Below are positions 31,016 to 40,262 of a stretch of DNA of 62,322 bases, piece by piece (position 1 is the stretch's first letter; every line of letters starts with the position of its first letter). Location of the stretch: contig JAKFDK010000059.1 of the NCBI GenBank assembly GCA_036676195.1, positions 1 through 62,322 on the forward strand, written 5' to 3'. Source of the DNA: JAKFDK01 sp036676195 (GTDB lineage: Bacteria > Bacillota > Sulfobacillia > Symbiobacteriales > ZC4RG38). The position numbers and the translations under genes are program-made. The notes under the pieces are model-generated. The model was not told the DNA's origin and searched no databases. It saw nothing but the letters and a program-made list of their open reading frames with translations.

Positions 31016-33547
31016 TCAGTTACTTAGTGGCGCCAGGGTGTTGCTGGGTACCCACCCCTGTTCGATCTGGCTCCAACCGGTAGGGGCACATTCTTCAGGT
31101 CCGTCTCCGGGCTGATGCTGCTGCGGGTCCACCAGACGTACCCGAGTACCCTGTACCAGGAGCACCGGCGTATTGGGCAGGGCGGCACAAGCCCTGGCAG
31201 TCCGTACCTTGGTACCACCCGGCCAGATCACTTCGAATTCCTTTACCGCGACCACCTGCTGGAGCAGGTTGCCAGCCGCGTGCACGGACGGGTCCGGGAC
31301 GCGTGACAACTCTGGCCACCCTACCCTCAGTGTTGAGGGCATCGGAGCGAGACCCAGCCCCAACACGACACTGAAGGCAGCGAGCACGGCTGACCCGGGC
31401 GCCCAGAGGGAGGCCACGGACAGGGCACGGCGGAAACGCCCGCCCCGTACCAGCCAGCGCCGCAGCTGGGGAAGCAGCAGATGGGACGCTACCATCTGCG
31501 CAACGAGCGGACTGCCCGCGGTAAGGGTGACCGCTCCTGCTGCCACGATGGTGCTTACGTGCGCAGGTTCCCCCCAGCCGCTCAGCGACAGCACGATGCC
31601 AAGGATAGAGGGGAGGGTAAGGAAAACCAGGCAACCCACCACCCGAGATAGACGCAGCGCGGTGGCTATGGTCGGCCAGAAGCGGGTGGCGATTCTGACC
31701 AGAGTGATGCTGGCGGCGATACTGATCGCATGCTGCCACCAGAAATCGGGATGGCTTATCAGCCCCAACAGACCGCTTTGTTCTGAAGCGGACCCTGAGT
31801 TGACGCCAGACAGTGCAAACAGTCCGTGTAACATCAGGCGAACGGGTTCCTGCCGTGTATGCCAGGCCCAGCCTGCCAAGATCAGACCTAGAGCGGCCTG
31901 GTACCGGTATCCCCGCCGGGCATGTGACTGCAGCCACTCGTTGATAATGGAGTGGGGCACGGTCTGCGCCGTGAGCCGCAACTGTGCCTCGGACCCCGGA
32001 AGCTTTCCGTTATATTCCACAACCAGCCGGGCGGCATAAACACGTTCCCAATCAACATGATCACTATCCAAGGAGATTACGATCTGTCCTTCATTCCGAT
32101 CCAGGTGCTGAGGTGAAACTGAAAACGGTCCTGGTGGTTCAAGACGAACCTTGCCCCGCAGGGCGCCCCGGCCGGAGTTCACGTATGTGACCGTCTGCGT
32201 TTGCGTCCCTGTGCAGGGCCGGACTGCCTCGAATTTGATCTCGCCCACCTGAAACCGCAGGCTGGCTGGTTCATGCTGGGGAGCCTGTGGCGAACCTCTC
32301 ATGGCCCCGGAGCGTTTCAACTCCCGGTCCAGAAGGCGGCGCAGGTCTGATTCCAATCCCAACACCTGCGCCAGGCCGGTCAGGTGTTTTTCCTCATCTG
32401 GAGTCAGAAACCCATCCGTCAGAGCTGTCGAGATGTGCGAAACCAGGTACTCTCTGCGTTCCTCCACTGGGCGTGTCACGCCCGGCGGAGACAGCCGGAT
32501 CTGCAGGCCGGGCACCGGCGGGAAGTAGTCGATCTGCTTCTCCGATGCCAGCCTGCACCATGGACAGCCCCACAGGCTACTGGGATAAACGTGAGTGGGG
32601 TTGCGACGGCATTCAGTCAGATGGTCGAGGAGCTTATCAAGAAGTTTGACCCATTCGGAGGCCGTTGGTCTAACGTGTGGGTCGCGGGTTCCTGCTACGA
32701 ATGCCCGGTAAAAGGCTGTCTGCAGCTCCCGGGGCAGAATATCAACGGCTGGAGCCTTGCGCGGAGGTCGCCAGTCCCGATGACCGCCGTACACGTACAT
32801 TCCCTGGCGAATCCTCTCCTCGACTGGCGGCGGTTCGCCGGGCTGCTGCGGACGGCCGTGAAACGGAAGAAAACCCTGCATGAGCATCTGGAAGAGGAGC
32901 ACGGCCAGGGCGAAGGCATCGGTGTAGATGGTCCGGTCGGTAGTGCCGAAGGAGTGGCCGGCCAGTTCGGGTGAGGTGTAGTCCGGTTTGCCGACCAGGC
33001 AGCGGAACACCTGACCGCCGGGGACTCCGACCTGAAATGAGTCCGTATCAATAAGGGTGATTATGGCTTCCGGAGTAACCAGAACATTGCTCTCGTTCAG
33101 GTCACCGATCCGGTGGCCTGCCATGCGAATGGCGCTGGTGGCCGCTGCGAGGTTGCGGCCAGCCGTGGCCAGGTATCGGAAGTTGAAGCCGGGTGCGTAC
33201 TGGCGGCGCAATTCCGGCTGGTAATAGTGAAGGATGGTGCGGGCGTCCTGGCTGGCCCTGGGCATGACAAAACCAAGAAACTGTTGCTGCCCCGAGTCCT
33301 GGTAAAGGATCGCCAGCGGCCAGGCAATGGACCGCTGGCCCTGGCCAGCCATCGGGTCGGCAGGCGGATTTGCGAGCATGGCCTGTAACTTGGCCAACCG
33401 GTCCGGGGTTCGCTGGCTGGGATGGTATACTTTCGCTACCCAGTCCGGGTGGCCGTCCACCAGGTAGACAGCCCCCTCGCCTCCTTCGGCCAGTCGGGAT
33501 TCCGGGATAATGGTGCCACCCGTGGAGAGGTACACCTGACCGGTCAC
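31016..33547 (-). CDS. Membrane-anchored protein kinase of TerY-P triad
   Basis: 843 residues. The N-terminal kinase-like domain has a glycine-rich loop (AEGGEGAVYLV), a VAKVYHP lysine, a catalytic GDLNESNVL and a DTDSF in place of DFG, all suggesting an active though divergent kinase. A CPWC pair follows near residue 335, then a coiled or beta middle part. Three or four membrane segments lie between about 560 and 760, and an extracellular-type tail follows. GTG 33547 overlaps the phosphatase stop as GTGA, so translation is coupled. Kinase, phosphatase and VWA genes together form the TerY-P triad, a signalling unit tied to stress or phage response. Substrates are unknown. Confidence 0.78.
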   Translation of the reverse strand: MTGQVYLSTGGTIIPESRLAEGGEGAVYLVDGHPDWVAKVYHPSQRTPDRLAKLQAMLANPPADPMAGQGQRSIAWPLAILYQDSGQQQFLGFVMPRASQDARTILHYYQPELRRQYAPGFNFRYLATAGRNLAAATSAIRMAGHRIGDLNESNVLVTPEAIITLIDTDSFQVGVPGGQVFRCLVGKPDYTSPELAGHSFGTTDRTIYTDAFALAVLLFQMLMQGFLPFHGRPQQPGEPPPVEERIRQGMYVYGGHRDWRPPRKAPAVDILPRELQTAFYRAFVAGTRDPHVRPTASEWVKLLDKLLDHLTECRRNPTHVYPSSLWGCPWCRLASEKQIDYFPPVPGLQIRLSPPGVTRPVEERREYLVSHISTALTDGFLTPDEEKHLTGLAQVLGLESDLRRLLDRELKRSGAMRGSPQAPQHEPASLRFQVGEIKFEAVRPCTGTQTQTVTYVNSGRGALRGKVRLEPPGPFSVSPQHLDRNEGQIVISLDSDHVDWERVYAARLVVEYNGKLPGSEAQLRLTAQTVPHSIINEWLQSHARRGYRYQAALGLILAGWAWHTRQEPVRLMLHGLFALSGVNSGSASEQSGLLGLISHPDFWWQHAISIAASITLVRIATRFWPTIATALRLSRVVGCLVFLTLPSILGIVLSLSGWGEPAHVSTIVAAGAVTLTAGSPLVAQMVASHLLLPQLRRWLVRGGRFRRALSVASLWAPGSAVLAAFSVVLGLGLAPMPSTLRVGWPELSRVPDPSVHAAGNLLQQVVAVKEFEVIWPGGTKVRTARACAALPNTPVLLVQGTRVRLVDPQQHQPGDGPEECAPTGWSQIEQGWVPSNTLAPLSN

Positions 33548-34437
33548 CCCCTTACACGCCAGCGGTCTGCCCGCAGGACCATCAGGGTCTTGTCGTCATC
33601 GGAGTGGCCGGCCAGCTTTTCCGATGCCAGCAGTGCCTGCAGTTCTTCGTTTCCCTGTTCCGGATCTCTTACCGCGTGTGCGAAGTTGAGAATGGGCCCC
33701 AGACAGGGGATGTGCGGCTCCCATTCCCAGGCGGCTGCGGGGTTGTCCGGAGCAGGGGTCAACCGGCGGCGAAGGGCTGCCCGCTGGCAGCCGTCGCTCA
33801 TGAGAACCACGCCCGGAACCCATGCCGGCAACGACTTGATGCGGAGGGAAGCCCCCCAGTCTTCCTCTATGAGAAAGGTGGTTTCATTTACATACTCGCT
33901 CGGGGACGGCCCGGATAAGGTCTGCCAGCCGCCGTCTGCGTCCCCCAGCCAGACGACCGCCGCGCCATCCCCGATATGTCCCACCACCAGGCCTGCCTCC
34001 GTCCAGAGGCAGATCAGCAGGGTGGTGGCCAGGTCACGCAGTGGGACTCCCTGCGCCTCTGCAAGTTCCACCACGGCTGCTCTGGCACCCTGGAAGGCAG
34101 CACGAGCGCGCTGATCCAGCACGGCCAGCACGCCATACTCACCCTCCAGGGTGAGCGCAGCATGGCTCCTGGAATCAGGCGCGTCTGTGAAATATCTGGC
34201 CCCGGTAACCGCGCCGGCTACCGCAGCCCGTGCCCCGGCATCGGCGTGGCGCGCCGATCCGGCTCCGTCAGCCAGTGCCAGAACCAGGGTTCCGTCAGCC
34301 AGCCACTGCCACCCGTGCGCATCCTGGCACGGGATTCTGCTGCGCAGGTGACCTGGGCCGGCTACGCTGGCACTCAGGACGAGAGGAGACCACCTCCGGG
34401 AGTCCGCCGGCTCCTGCGGCTGTGCTTCTTGACCCAT
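33544..34437 (-). CDS. PP2C-family Ser/Thr phosphatase of TerY-P triad
   Basis: 297 residues. PP2C motifs are all visible: an early QDAHGW aspartate, ALADGAGSA for the metal-binding DG, GHIGDGAA, LMSDGCQ and DDDKTLMV. These hold the two metals at the active site. ATG 34437 overlaps the VWA stop (TAATG), with GGGGAGAGG upstream; a longer frame to 34584 would run inside the VWA gene. It should reverse the phosphorylation done by the kinase encoded downstream. Confidence 0.85.
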   Translation of the reverse strand: MGQEAQPQEPADSRRWSPLVLSASVAGPGHLRSRIPCQDAHGWQWLADGTLVLALADGAGSARHADAGARAAVAGAVTGARYFTDAPDSRSHAALTLEGEYGVLAVLDQRARAAFQGARAAVVELAEAQGVPLRDLATTLLICLWTEAGLVVGHIGDGAAVVWLGDADGGWQTLSGPSPSEYVNETTFLIEEDWGASLRIKSLPAWVPGVVLMSDGCQRAALRRRLTPAPDNPAAAWEWEPHIPCLGPILNFAHAVRDPEQGNEELQALLASEKLAGHSDDDKTLMVLRADRWRVRG

Positions 34438-35114
34438 TACACCTCTCCCCAGTTCACCGGGGGAAGTGCTACCTTCTGACCGGTCTGGGAGGCTGAAACC
34501 TGCCGCTGGCTGCGGGAGAGCCAGACGAACAGTTCGCGGAAATCCAGGCCCCTGAGCCGGAGCGGTTGCCTCCCGGGTCCGCACAGACCGGCGAGCAGCT
34601 CCATGTTTGCCCCGTCAACACCCACTGCAAAGAAGGCCAGCTTGTTCGAGCGGAGGGCCTCGTGCAGGTCGCCCGTCACCCGGGTCCAGGTGCCATCTCC
34701 CATGTGCATATCTGTCGGCTCGCCATCCGTGATGAGAAAGAGCCAGGGCCGGTAATAGTCGGTGCCTTCCGCCCGGTACTGGGCCTTTCGTTCTTCAATC
34801 AGGCGCAGGCTCTGCTCCAGGCCAACTGCCATCGGGGTGCCACCGTTGCAGGTGAGTTCCATTGGTTCGTAGGCCGTGACTGGGGCGAAGGGGTGAGCCA
34901 CCCGGGCGTCACCGCCAAACGTGACGATGGCAAGGTCCACCCGTTTGGACGCCAGTTCGTCCTGCGCAGTCTCCGACAGGAACAGCTTCAGGCCTTTGTT
35001 AAGGGCATCGATTTTCGCCCCGGCCATGGACACGGATGTATCCAGCAAGAGAACTGTTGCCACGTGGGGTTGCTGGGGATAGGCCACCTCAACCTCGTCA
35101 GCTAACGGGGACAT
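34437..35114 (-). CDS. TerY-like von Willebrand factor A protein
   Basis: 225 residues. The MIDAS site is intact: D25-T-S-x-S29 (LLDTSVSM), a threonine in NGGTPM and an aspartate in LITDGEPT. The fold is a single VWA domain like TerY. ATG 35114 has GGAG 9 nt upstream. It starts the minus-strand operon VWA - PP2C - kinase. Such VWA proteins are thought to scaffold or sense through metal-dependent binding. Confidence 0.85.
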   Translation of the reverse strand: MSPLADEVEVAYPQQPHVATVLLLDTSVSMAGAKIDALNKGLKLFLSETAQDELASKRVDLAIVTFGGDARVAHPFAPVTAYEPMELTCNGGTPMAVGLEQSLRLIEERKAQYRAEGTDYYRPWLFLITDGEPTDMHMGDGTWTRVTGDLHEALRSNKLAFFAVGVDGANMELLAGLCGPGRQPLRLRGLDFRELFVWLSRSQRQVSASQTGQKVALPPVNWGEV

Positions 35115-35306
35115 GTACAGACACTCCTTTCCCTACGCGGCGCTCAGGAGGGTGGAGTTCCTTTGTGAAGAAGGAACGGGAACCACTGCGCGGTAACTGC
35201 TTCGGGCGTGAAGCAAGACCGGCCAATGGTTTGTAGCGGTCGGGAAGGGCCAGGGCGGCGGGCACCTCGGGGTATCACCTGGTAGCGTCAAGGCGGACGG
35301 GAGCCT

Positions 35307-35343
35307 CCACCCCCTTCATCCAGTAAATGGATGAAGGGGGTGG
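35307..35343 (+). promoter_or_regulatory. Perfect 16-bp hairpin covering a ribosome site
   Basis: Arms 35307-35322 and 35328-35343 are exact reverse complements around the loop GTAAA. The right arm ends in GGGGGTGG, the Shine-Dalgarno of the ATG at 35348. When folded, the ribosome site is hidden, so translation of the gene would be blocked unless the stem is opened or not transcribed. Confidence 0.65.
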
Positions 35344-35347
35344 AATC

Positions 35348-36178
35348 ATGAGACAGGGCGATTTAGCAGGGTTGGCCGAGATGCTGGCCATGTATGCTTT
35401 TGGTCGCGAAAGGCTGGCTGCATTCCGGTCAGCCATCCAGGAGACCGGGCAGGCGGTGCCGGAGACGGAGGACGACTTCAGTAAGTTGCTGTGGAGCGAT
35501 GCGGGACTATTGGCTCTGGCGCTGGGGCTGTACACCGAACTTACCACGCTGGAATATCCTGTGATTGAGGTCCATTCGCCGGACAGGGTGCTGGCAGCGG
35601 CTGAAGTTGTGACCAAGGTCAGGTGGGATGACCTGGATGTGAGAGAAGTCCCTTGCAGCCATCCAGGGGTCCGACAAATCAGGTGGCGCCCGGCCTGGGT
35701 GTTTGGGCAGGATGAAAACGGAAATCCTGTCAGGCATTCGTACGGGGGTTGGATGTGGGGCCGTGTTCTCCACCTGGAAAACACCAGGGATGTGGCGCTG
35801 ATAAGCTGCGACATGGACGCTTTCCGCTCGCTGCTTTGTAAGGGACTGCGGCATCGGGGGCTGAGCCGCCTTGGTCATGCTGTGACCGCCAAGGACGAGT
35901 GGCTAGACGGCTTGAAGAACCGTCAGGGTGTTGTTCGGCGGCGGACCCTGGTTCCGCTGGGAGTAGCGGACGCCTGCCTACTCGGTTCAGATGTCAGCAC
36001 CATAGTCAAAGGCAAGGCTATTTGGGGCAAGGGATTCGATGAGGGTCTTGGATTCCTCGTTTACATGGAGTGTACCGCAGCCGGAGCAGTGAGGCGGCTG
36101 CGGATGGGGGCGACATTCAGGCTACAGGAACTAGTCCCCATGGTCCAGGCTCTATACGACCGGGCGTATCGTTCGTAA
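35348..36178 (+). CDS. Hypothetical protein
   Basis: 276 residues, no recognised family. A helical N-terminal part with LLALALGLYTEL, then mixed alpha-beta segments. No signal peptide and no membrane segment. The start ATG 35348 has GGGGGTGG 4 nt upstream, inside the 35307-35343 hairpin. It faces away from the TerY-P operon and could share a regulatory region with it. Function unknown. Confidence 0.6.
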   Translation: MRQGDLAGLAEMLAMYAFGRERLAAFRSAIQETGQAVPETEDDFSKLLWSDAGLLALALGLYTELTTLEYPVIEVHSPDRVLAAAEVVTKVRWDDLDVREVPCSHPGVRQIRWRPAWVFGQDENGNPVRHSYGGWMWGRVLHLENTRDVALISCDMDAFRSLLCKGLRHRGLSRLGHAVTAKDEWLDGLKNRQGVVRRRTLVPLGVADACLLGSDVSTIVKGKAIWGKGFDEGLGFLVYMECTAAGAVRRLRMGATFRLQELVPMVQALYDRAYRS

Positions 36179-36278
36179 AGACGGTGGTCTGCCTGAAGGA
36201 AGGGCGGCTGAGAGCAGACCGGATCTTCAACCGCATCGCTTCGGTCAGTGCTGTTCCGGAAATCGACGGGGCGGAGGA

Positions 36279-36653
36279 TCACGAGCGCCCGACCGACTGG
36301 AATAGGGGGCAATCGCCGGCAAGCCGGGAGGACCAGTAGCACCGGCGGCTGTCTGAAGCCCGAACACGAGGGCCTGGGCTACTGAGAGGTCGGGTCCTCT
36401 GCGCGTCTACCGACTGAATGTCTCTTCTCAGCTCCTCCAGGTGTGCTTCACTGAGCAAGCCGAGACCGTCGGCCATTTCGATCATGCCGTGTATGACGGC
36501 TCGGTTGTGGTTTAGAAAGCCCTCTCTTGTGTAGCCTCCCTGTAACCGGTCAAGATCGGCCTGCAAGTCTGGGTCTGCTGCCGCCCGGTCCAGATCCGCC
36601 AACTTGGCCATAATCAAGTTCCATGCCCGCTCCGGGTAGCCTTTGCTGTCCAT
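36279..36653 (-). CDS. Hypothetical protein
   Basis: 124 residues on the minus strand; helical from residue 1 to about 85 (ALADLDRAAADPDLQADL is cut short here), with a basic, possibly disordered tail. ATG 36653 follows AGGGGTGA; an upstream extension to 36812 has no such site. It is convergent with the gene at 35348-36178. No family recognised. Confidence 0.45.
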   Translation of the reverse strand: MDSKGYPERAWNLIMAKLADLDRAAADPDLQADLDRLQGGYTREGFLNHNRAVIHGMIEMADGLGLLSEAHLEELRRDIQSVDAQRTRPLSSPGPRVRASDSRRCYWSSRLAGDCPLFQSVGRS

Positions 36654-37029
36654 CTGTTCACCCCTTCGGGAACACACTCTGATTTGGACCCCATTGAGTT
36701 CGTTCATTCCAAAGCGAGTCCAGCCTGTTGGAGGGGTGGCCGAATAGCGTAGCAGACGGCTTTCCAACGACGGCCAGGATTCAGGTCCTCCGGGTACAGA
36801 CTCGGGCGTCAATTATGACCCCATGCAGCAGCGCCTGGCGTCGCGGCTGAGGGCTGAACACCTCACTGCCCGTCGCCCCCTTGCGTGAAAGTCTGAGGCT
36901 CTCATGCCTGTTCGTTGTGGGTACCCGTTGCACGGGTCGGGCCTTGCGCCCCTGACCGTCCCTCCGTGAACAAGAGGTGGGGATTGAACAACTGCGGCCA
37001 GGGCAGCAGCAAACCGTGTCATCTGGCCA
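36654..37029. other. Gap before decayed IS
   Basis: I see nothing that supports a gene. Open frames here are short or antisense. It may contain remnants of the left half of the IS copy, but similarity is no longer evident. Confidence 0.4.
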
Positions 37030-37704
37030 GGTGTGCCGGCGGACATGGCACCCGGGCGAGACGGTGCCGGTGAAGATCCAGCTCGGCGGTGTTTGGACAA
37101 AAGTCAAGGGCAAGCTCCAGATCCTGCTCCTGGCTTTGTATACCACATACGGCAGACGCAGCAGCCTGCTGGGCTGGAATATGGACCCCAGTGAGAGTGA
37201 AGAGGAGTACTACGCCCTTACCAGCCAACTGCGCGAAGCTGGGATCACGGTAGAGGCCGGGCTGCGTCTCGCCGTTTCGGACGACGCCCCCGGTATCCAC
37301 GCTGCGCTCCTCAATACCTGGCCGTCTGTCCACCACCAGCAGTGCCATTGGCATATCTTGCAACGGGTTCGCACGAAGATCGCCCATCCCGATCACGAAC
37401 AGGCCATGCTCAAGGACATCCGCAACGTGCTGCAGGCCAAGAACGGGGCCGATGGTATGACTCAGGCCAAGCAGTGCATCGCAAGCTGGGCGGAGAAGGA
37501 GCCGCCGGCTACCGATGCTTCCGCCAGCTTGTCCGGCATGCATTCACTTTCCTGAATCTGCCCCGGACCGTGGTTTCTCGGGCTTTCGGCAAGGTGGAAC
37601 GGATGGCCAGGGAGTTCTGCTGCCCTGATCACCTATTCAACCGTTAACTTAACATTCGTCGAGGACCTTTGCCCCTGTCCATACCCACGTGGCAGCCCTC
37701 TATC
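37030..37704 (+). pseudogene. Decayed copy of the 49.2 kb IS transposase
   Basis: From about 37030 the sequence runs parallel to the transposase of the intact IS (from about 49860), sharing long identical protein stretches such as KGKLQILLLAL and VHHQ-CHWHILQRV. The left half is missing, a frameshift occurs near 37510, and about 480 nt are deleted near 37625 before the right end, which matches the other copy through CCCTCTATC at 37704. The open frame 36977-37555 is a fragment. It is not expected to make an active transposase. Same orientation as the intact copy. Confidence 0.85.
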
Positions 37705-37770
37705 CAAGTGGTCTGAATTGCAGGGAATTGGTGCCCCGCTGCGTAATATCTACGCTCTGGGGTGATCGGC

Positions 37771-38181
37771 ATGGGAAACTACGATGCTCCAGAGCGTGTG
37801 GATGTTGCATATGTGCTGGTTGTTGACGACCAGACAAGCAAGGTACTGATGGTCCATAACGAGACATCGTGGAGCCTGCCCGGTGGCAAGCGGGAACCCG
37901 GTGAAACGTTAGAGCAAGCAGCGGTGCGCGAAGTTCGGGAAGAAACGGGACTTGAGGGGGTTGTGGCCGTTATCGTGAATGTGAGCGAACGTATAGGCAC
38001 TACCCACGATCTGTTCATTACCTTCCGCGGCCAAGTGATTGGTGGACAGGTCCAAACGGGGCAGGATCACGAAATTCAGTCGGCGGAGTGGAAGAGCTTG
38101 CAAGAGGCGCAAGCCTTAATGCCCTGGTACGGAGACATGCGCGCGCTGCTCTCCCTTCAAGCGCGCTACAACGCAGAGTGA
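37771..38181 (+). CDS. NUDIX hydrolase
   Basis: 136 residues. The NUDIX box is complete: G-x5-E-x7-RE-V-x-EE-x-G-L, read as GKREPGE then REVREETGL. It hydrolyses a nucleoside diphosphate linked to another group; the substrate cannot be told. ATG 37771 was chosen because GGGGTGAT is just upstream; GTG 37762 lies inside that site. It stands alone, between the IS remnant and the minus-strand biosynthetic operon. Confidence 0.82.
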   Translation: MGNYDAPERVDVAYVLVVDDQTSKVLMVHNETSWSLPGGKREPGETLEQAAVREVREETGLEGVVAVIVNVSERIGTTHDLFITFRGQVIGGQVQTGQDHEIQSAEWKSLQEAQALMPWYGDMRALLSLQARYNAE

Positions 38182-38202
38182 TGGCAGGACAGACATGAGC
38201 CT

Positions 38203-38237
38203 GGTCGCGATCTCAGAAGGCAATCGCGGCCAGGGGC
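38203..38237. terminator. Hairpin between convergent genes
   Basis: CCTGGTCGCGAT (38203-38214) pairs with ATCGCGGCCAGG (38226-38237) with one G-T pair. It lies between the NUDIX gene and the end of the minus-strand operon. No T tract, so termination is inferred from position. Confidence 0.45.
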
Positions 38238-38323
38238 GAGACTGGTCAGGCGGCCCCCGTCATCGCACAGGTGGAGTTCACCCCGGCGTAATGAAGGTCA
38301 TTGTTCGTTACACTGGTAGCACC

Positions 38324-39175
38324 TCAGAACTCCTCCGCGTGGTGAAGAATGGTACTCAGTCTCAGCCTTAAACCGTATTTATCCACAAGCTCTCTTACAA
38401 GGGAATCCAGGACATGGCGATGCGTGAGCGACCCTGCCTGACGGTACTCGGCCTGTAACTCGGGCTTTTCGTGCTTCAATACCCCCGATAGCCTCTCCCT
38501 GATGTAGCGCCTGAGGTTCATATGTTCGACGTACACCGACTTTACGCCGGCGTCGGCCAATCTGGCGAATAGTTCTTCGAGAAGATGGCGCTCATAGCGG
38601 AAATGAGGCAGTAGGGGACCGATAAACGCATACGTGGGAATCCCAGCCGCGTTAAGCTGTTTGAGTGTCTTCAGGCGCCGACCGGCTAACGGGGCACGGA
38701 TTTCAAGCCACCGGCTGATCTGATCGTCCGTTGTGGTGACCGTAATTCCAACCTCGACAGTCTGGAAGCTCTTGAGAATATCGAGGTCCCGCAATACCAG
38801 TGGGGACTTCGTCAGTATGCTCACCCGACCTGGATATTCGGCTGCGGCGAGGGCACTGAGGATGCCCCTGGTGAGCTGATATCTTGCTTCCACCCCTTGG
38901 TACGGATCCGTGACAGAGCTCAGCAGAATGCTAGCGCCCCGACGGGCCGGAGGTAGACGCCGCAACTCATCAGCCAAGACGGAAATCGCGTTGGTCTTGA
39001 CGTAAACATAATTGCCCCAGTTTTGGACCTGCTCCTGTACAAATCTACCCATGAAGCTAGCATAGCAGTATGCACAGCCAAACTCGCACCCCGTATAAGG
39101 GTTTACCACGTAGTCTGTATCGGGTAGCTTGGACCGGACCAGGACAGACTTGCATGTGATCGCCTGGATTTTCAC
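38324..39175 (-). CDS. SPL-family radical SAM protein
   Basis: 283 residues. The radical SAM cluster motif C-x3-C-x2-C is at C30, C34 and C37 (GCEFGCAYCYA). The body keeps the features of the spore-photoproduct-lyase-like group, such as SSVTDPYQ and ILTKSPLV. True SplB is longer and has a different C-terminus; this is a short relative of unknown reaction. The ATG lies 61 nt after the acyltransferase gene, in the same direction, making it the last gene of the minus-strand operon. It could modify the cluster's product or be a passenger gene. Confidence 0.8.
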   Translation of the reverse strand: MKIQAITCKSVLVRSKLPDTDYVVNPYTGCEFGCAYCYASFMGRFVQEQVQNWGNYVYVKTNAISVLADELRRLPPARRGASILLSSVTDPYQGVEARYQLTRGILSALAAAEYPGRVSILTKSPLVLRDLDILKSFQTVEVGITVTTTDDQISRWLEIRAPLAGRRLKTLKQLNAAGIPTYAFIGPLLPHFRYERHLLEELFARLADAGVKSVYVEHMNLRRYIRERLSGVLKHEKPELQAEYRQAGSLTHRHVLDSLVRELVDKYGLRLRLSTILHHAEEF

Positions 39176-39236
39176 TATCTTGATCCCTTCGTTTCAATTC
39201 GCTATCTCACAAGGCAGAGAATGGGGTTAAATCAAC

Positions 39237-40262
39237 TTATACTTGCTGGAGATCAAGGATATAGTCGCACAATGGTAGCATGGAAACGCCGCGGCGCTCC
39301 TTCGTCCGCTCGGCTTCTGCTCCATATTCAATAATGCGCAATCCAGCCTCAAACCCCAGCTTGATTGGCTCGTGATAGGCCACCAGGAAATACGTTCCGT
39401 ACTTATCTTCCATATAATCTCTTCCAAACATCTTCGGATACAGGGTGTTCCCGTGAACAACATTTAGCGTGAATGAGAGAATGCTGCCAGAGCGAACCGC
39501 AGCGATAACGCTGGTCTTATCTGGAAACTCCCGGGCCATGTACGCCAGGAACATGGTCAAGCGCTCGGCTGAAAAATCGACGCCGTATTTCTGGAACACA
39601 TTGGCCCCAAGCTGTCCCAGCCATGTCAGATCCAAATCGCCAACGGCAGCCCTGATTACGCTAACGCCGTGTGCCTGTGCAGATCGTTCTTCTCGGCGAA
39701 AACTCTGCCTGACGGAGCGTTTTAGAGACGCACAGTAGTTTTCCCATGTGCCGTGCTGTGCCAGGTCCACGATACCCATTGGACTGGACTCCACACGACA
39801 GATGGCCAGAGAGGTCGGAAACAACTCTTCATTGGCCGGACAGCGTGGGAAAAGCAGAGCGGTGCAACCGAACTCAACTCGCAGGCGACGGACTAACCCT
39901 TGAATGACATCTACCCATGCGGGTTTGGCACATCCTACCCCTACCCGGAAAGGGCGCCCATTTCCGAATAGCGAAGCGCACATAGCTACCGGAGCCGTCC
40001 ATGTCTTGCCGGCTTTGGCGAGAATGCGGGCTGGGTCCCACCGCGGGTAGTCACAGGGTTCGGAGAAGAGGACAATCGGGAAAAGTGCGGCTGGAATGCA
40101 GTCTGAGTACACACCGACGTAGAGGCTCCTGTTTCCCAGCTTGTGCTGCGAGTCACGCAGCCAGGGTTTGCTGCGATACAGCGAACCAAATCCACTATCT
40201 GCCATCTCCCAAAACGCTTCAGGCACGTCATCCACGGAACCGTACAGCTCATACCTGTACAC
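39237..40262 (-). CDS. FemAB/BioF2-like GNAT acyltransferase
   Basis: 341 residues of the double-GNAT type. The C-terminal half has the usual hydrophobic strand (SFTLNVVHGNTLYPK) and the YFLVAYHEPIKLGFEAG helix. GTG 40262 was chosen because GGGAG lies 9 nt upstream and overlaps the membrane-protein stop by 14 nt; ATG-like frames up to 40364 would run inside that gene. Relatives transfer aminoacyl or fatty acyl groups to amines. In this cluster it may form the amide or ester bond of the product; substrate unknown. Confidence 0.65.
   Translation of the reverse strand: MYRYELYGSVDDVPEAFWEMADSGFGSLYRSKPWLRDSQHKLGNRSLYVGVYSDCIPAALFPIVLFSEPCDYPRWDPARILAKAGKTWTAPVAMCASLFGNGRPFRVGVGCAKPAWVDVIQGLVRRLRVEFGCTALLFPRCPANEELFPTSLAICRVESSPMGIVDLAQHGTWENYCASLKRSVRQSFRREERSAQAHGVSVIRAAVGDLDLTWLGQLGANVFQKYGVDFSAERLTMFLAYMAREFPDKTSVIAAVRSGSILSFTLNVVHGNTLYPKMFGRDYMEDKYGTYFLVAYHEPIKLGFEAGLRIIEYGAEAERTKERRGVSMLPLCDYILDLQQV

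Noticed and set aside
36781..37146. 121-codon minus-strand frame
   Set aside because: It is antisense to the decayed transposase and has no independent support.
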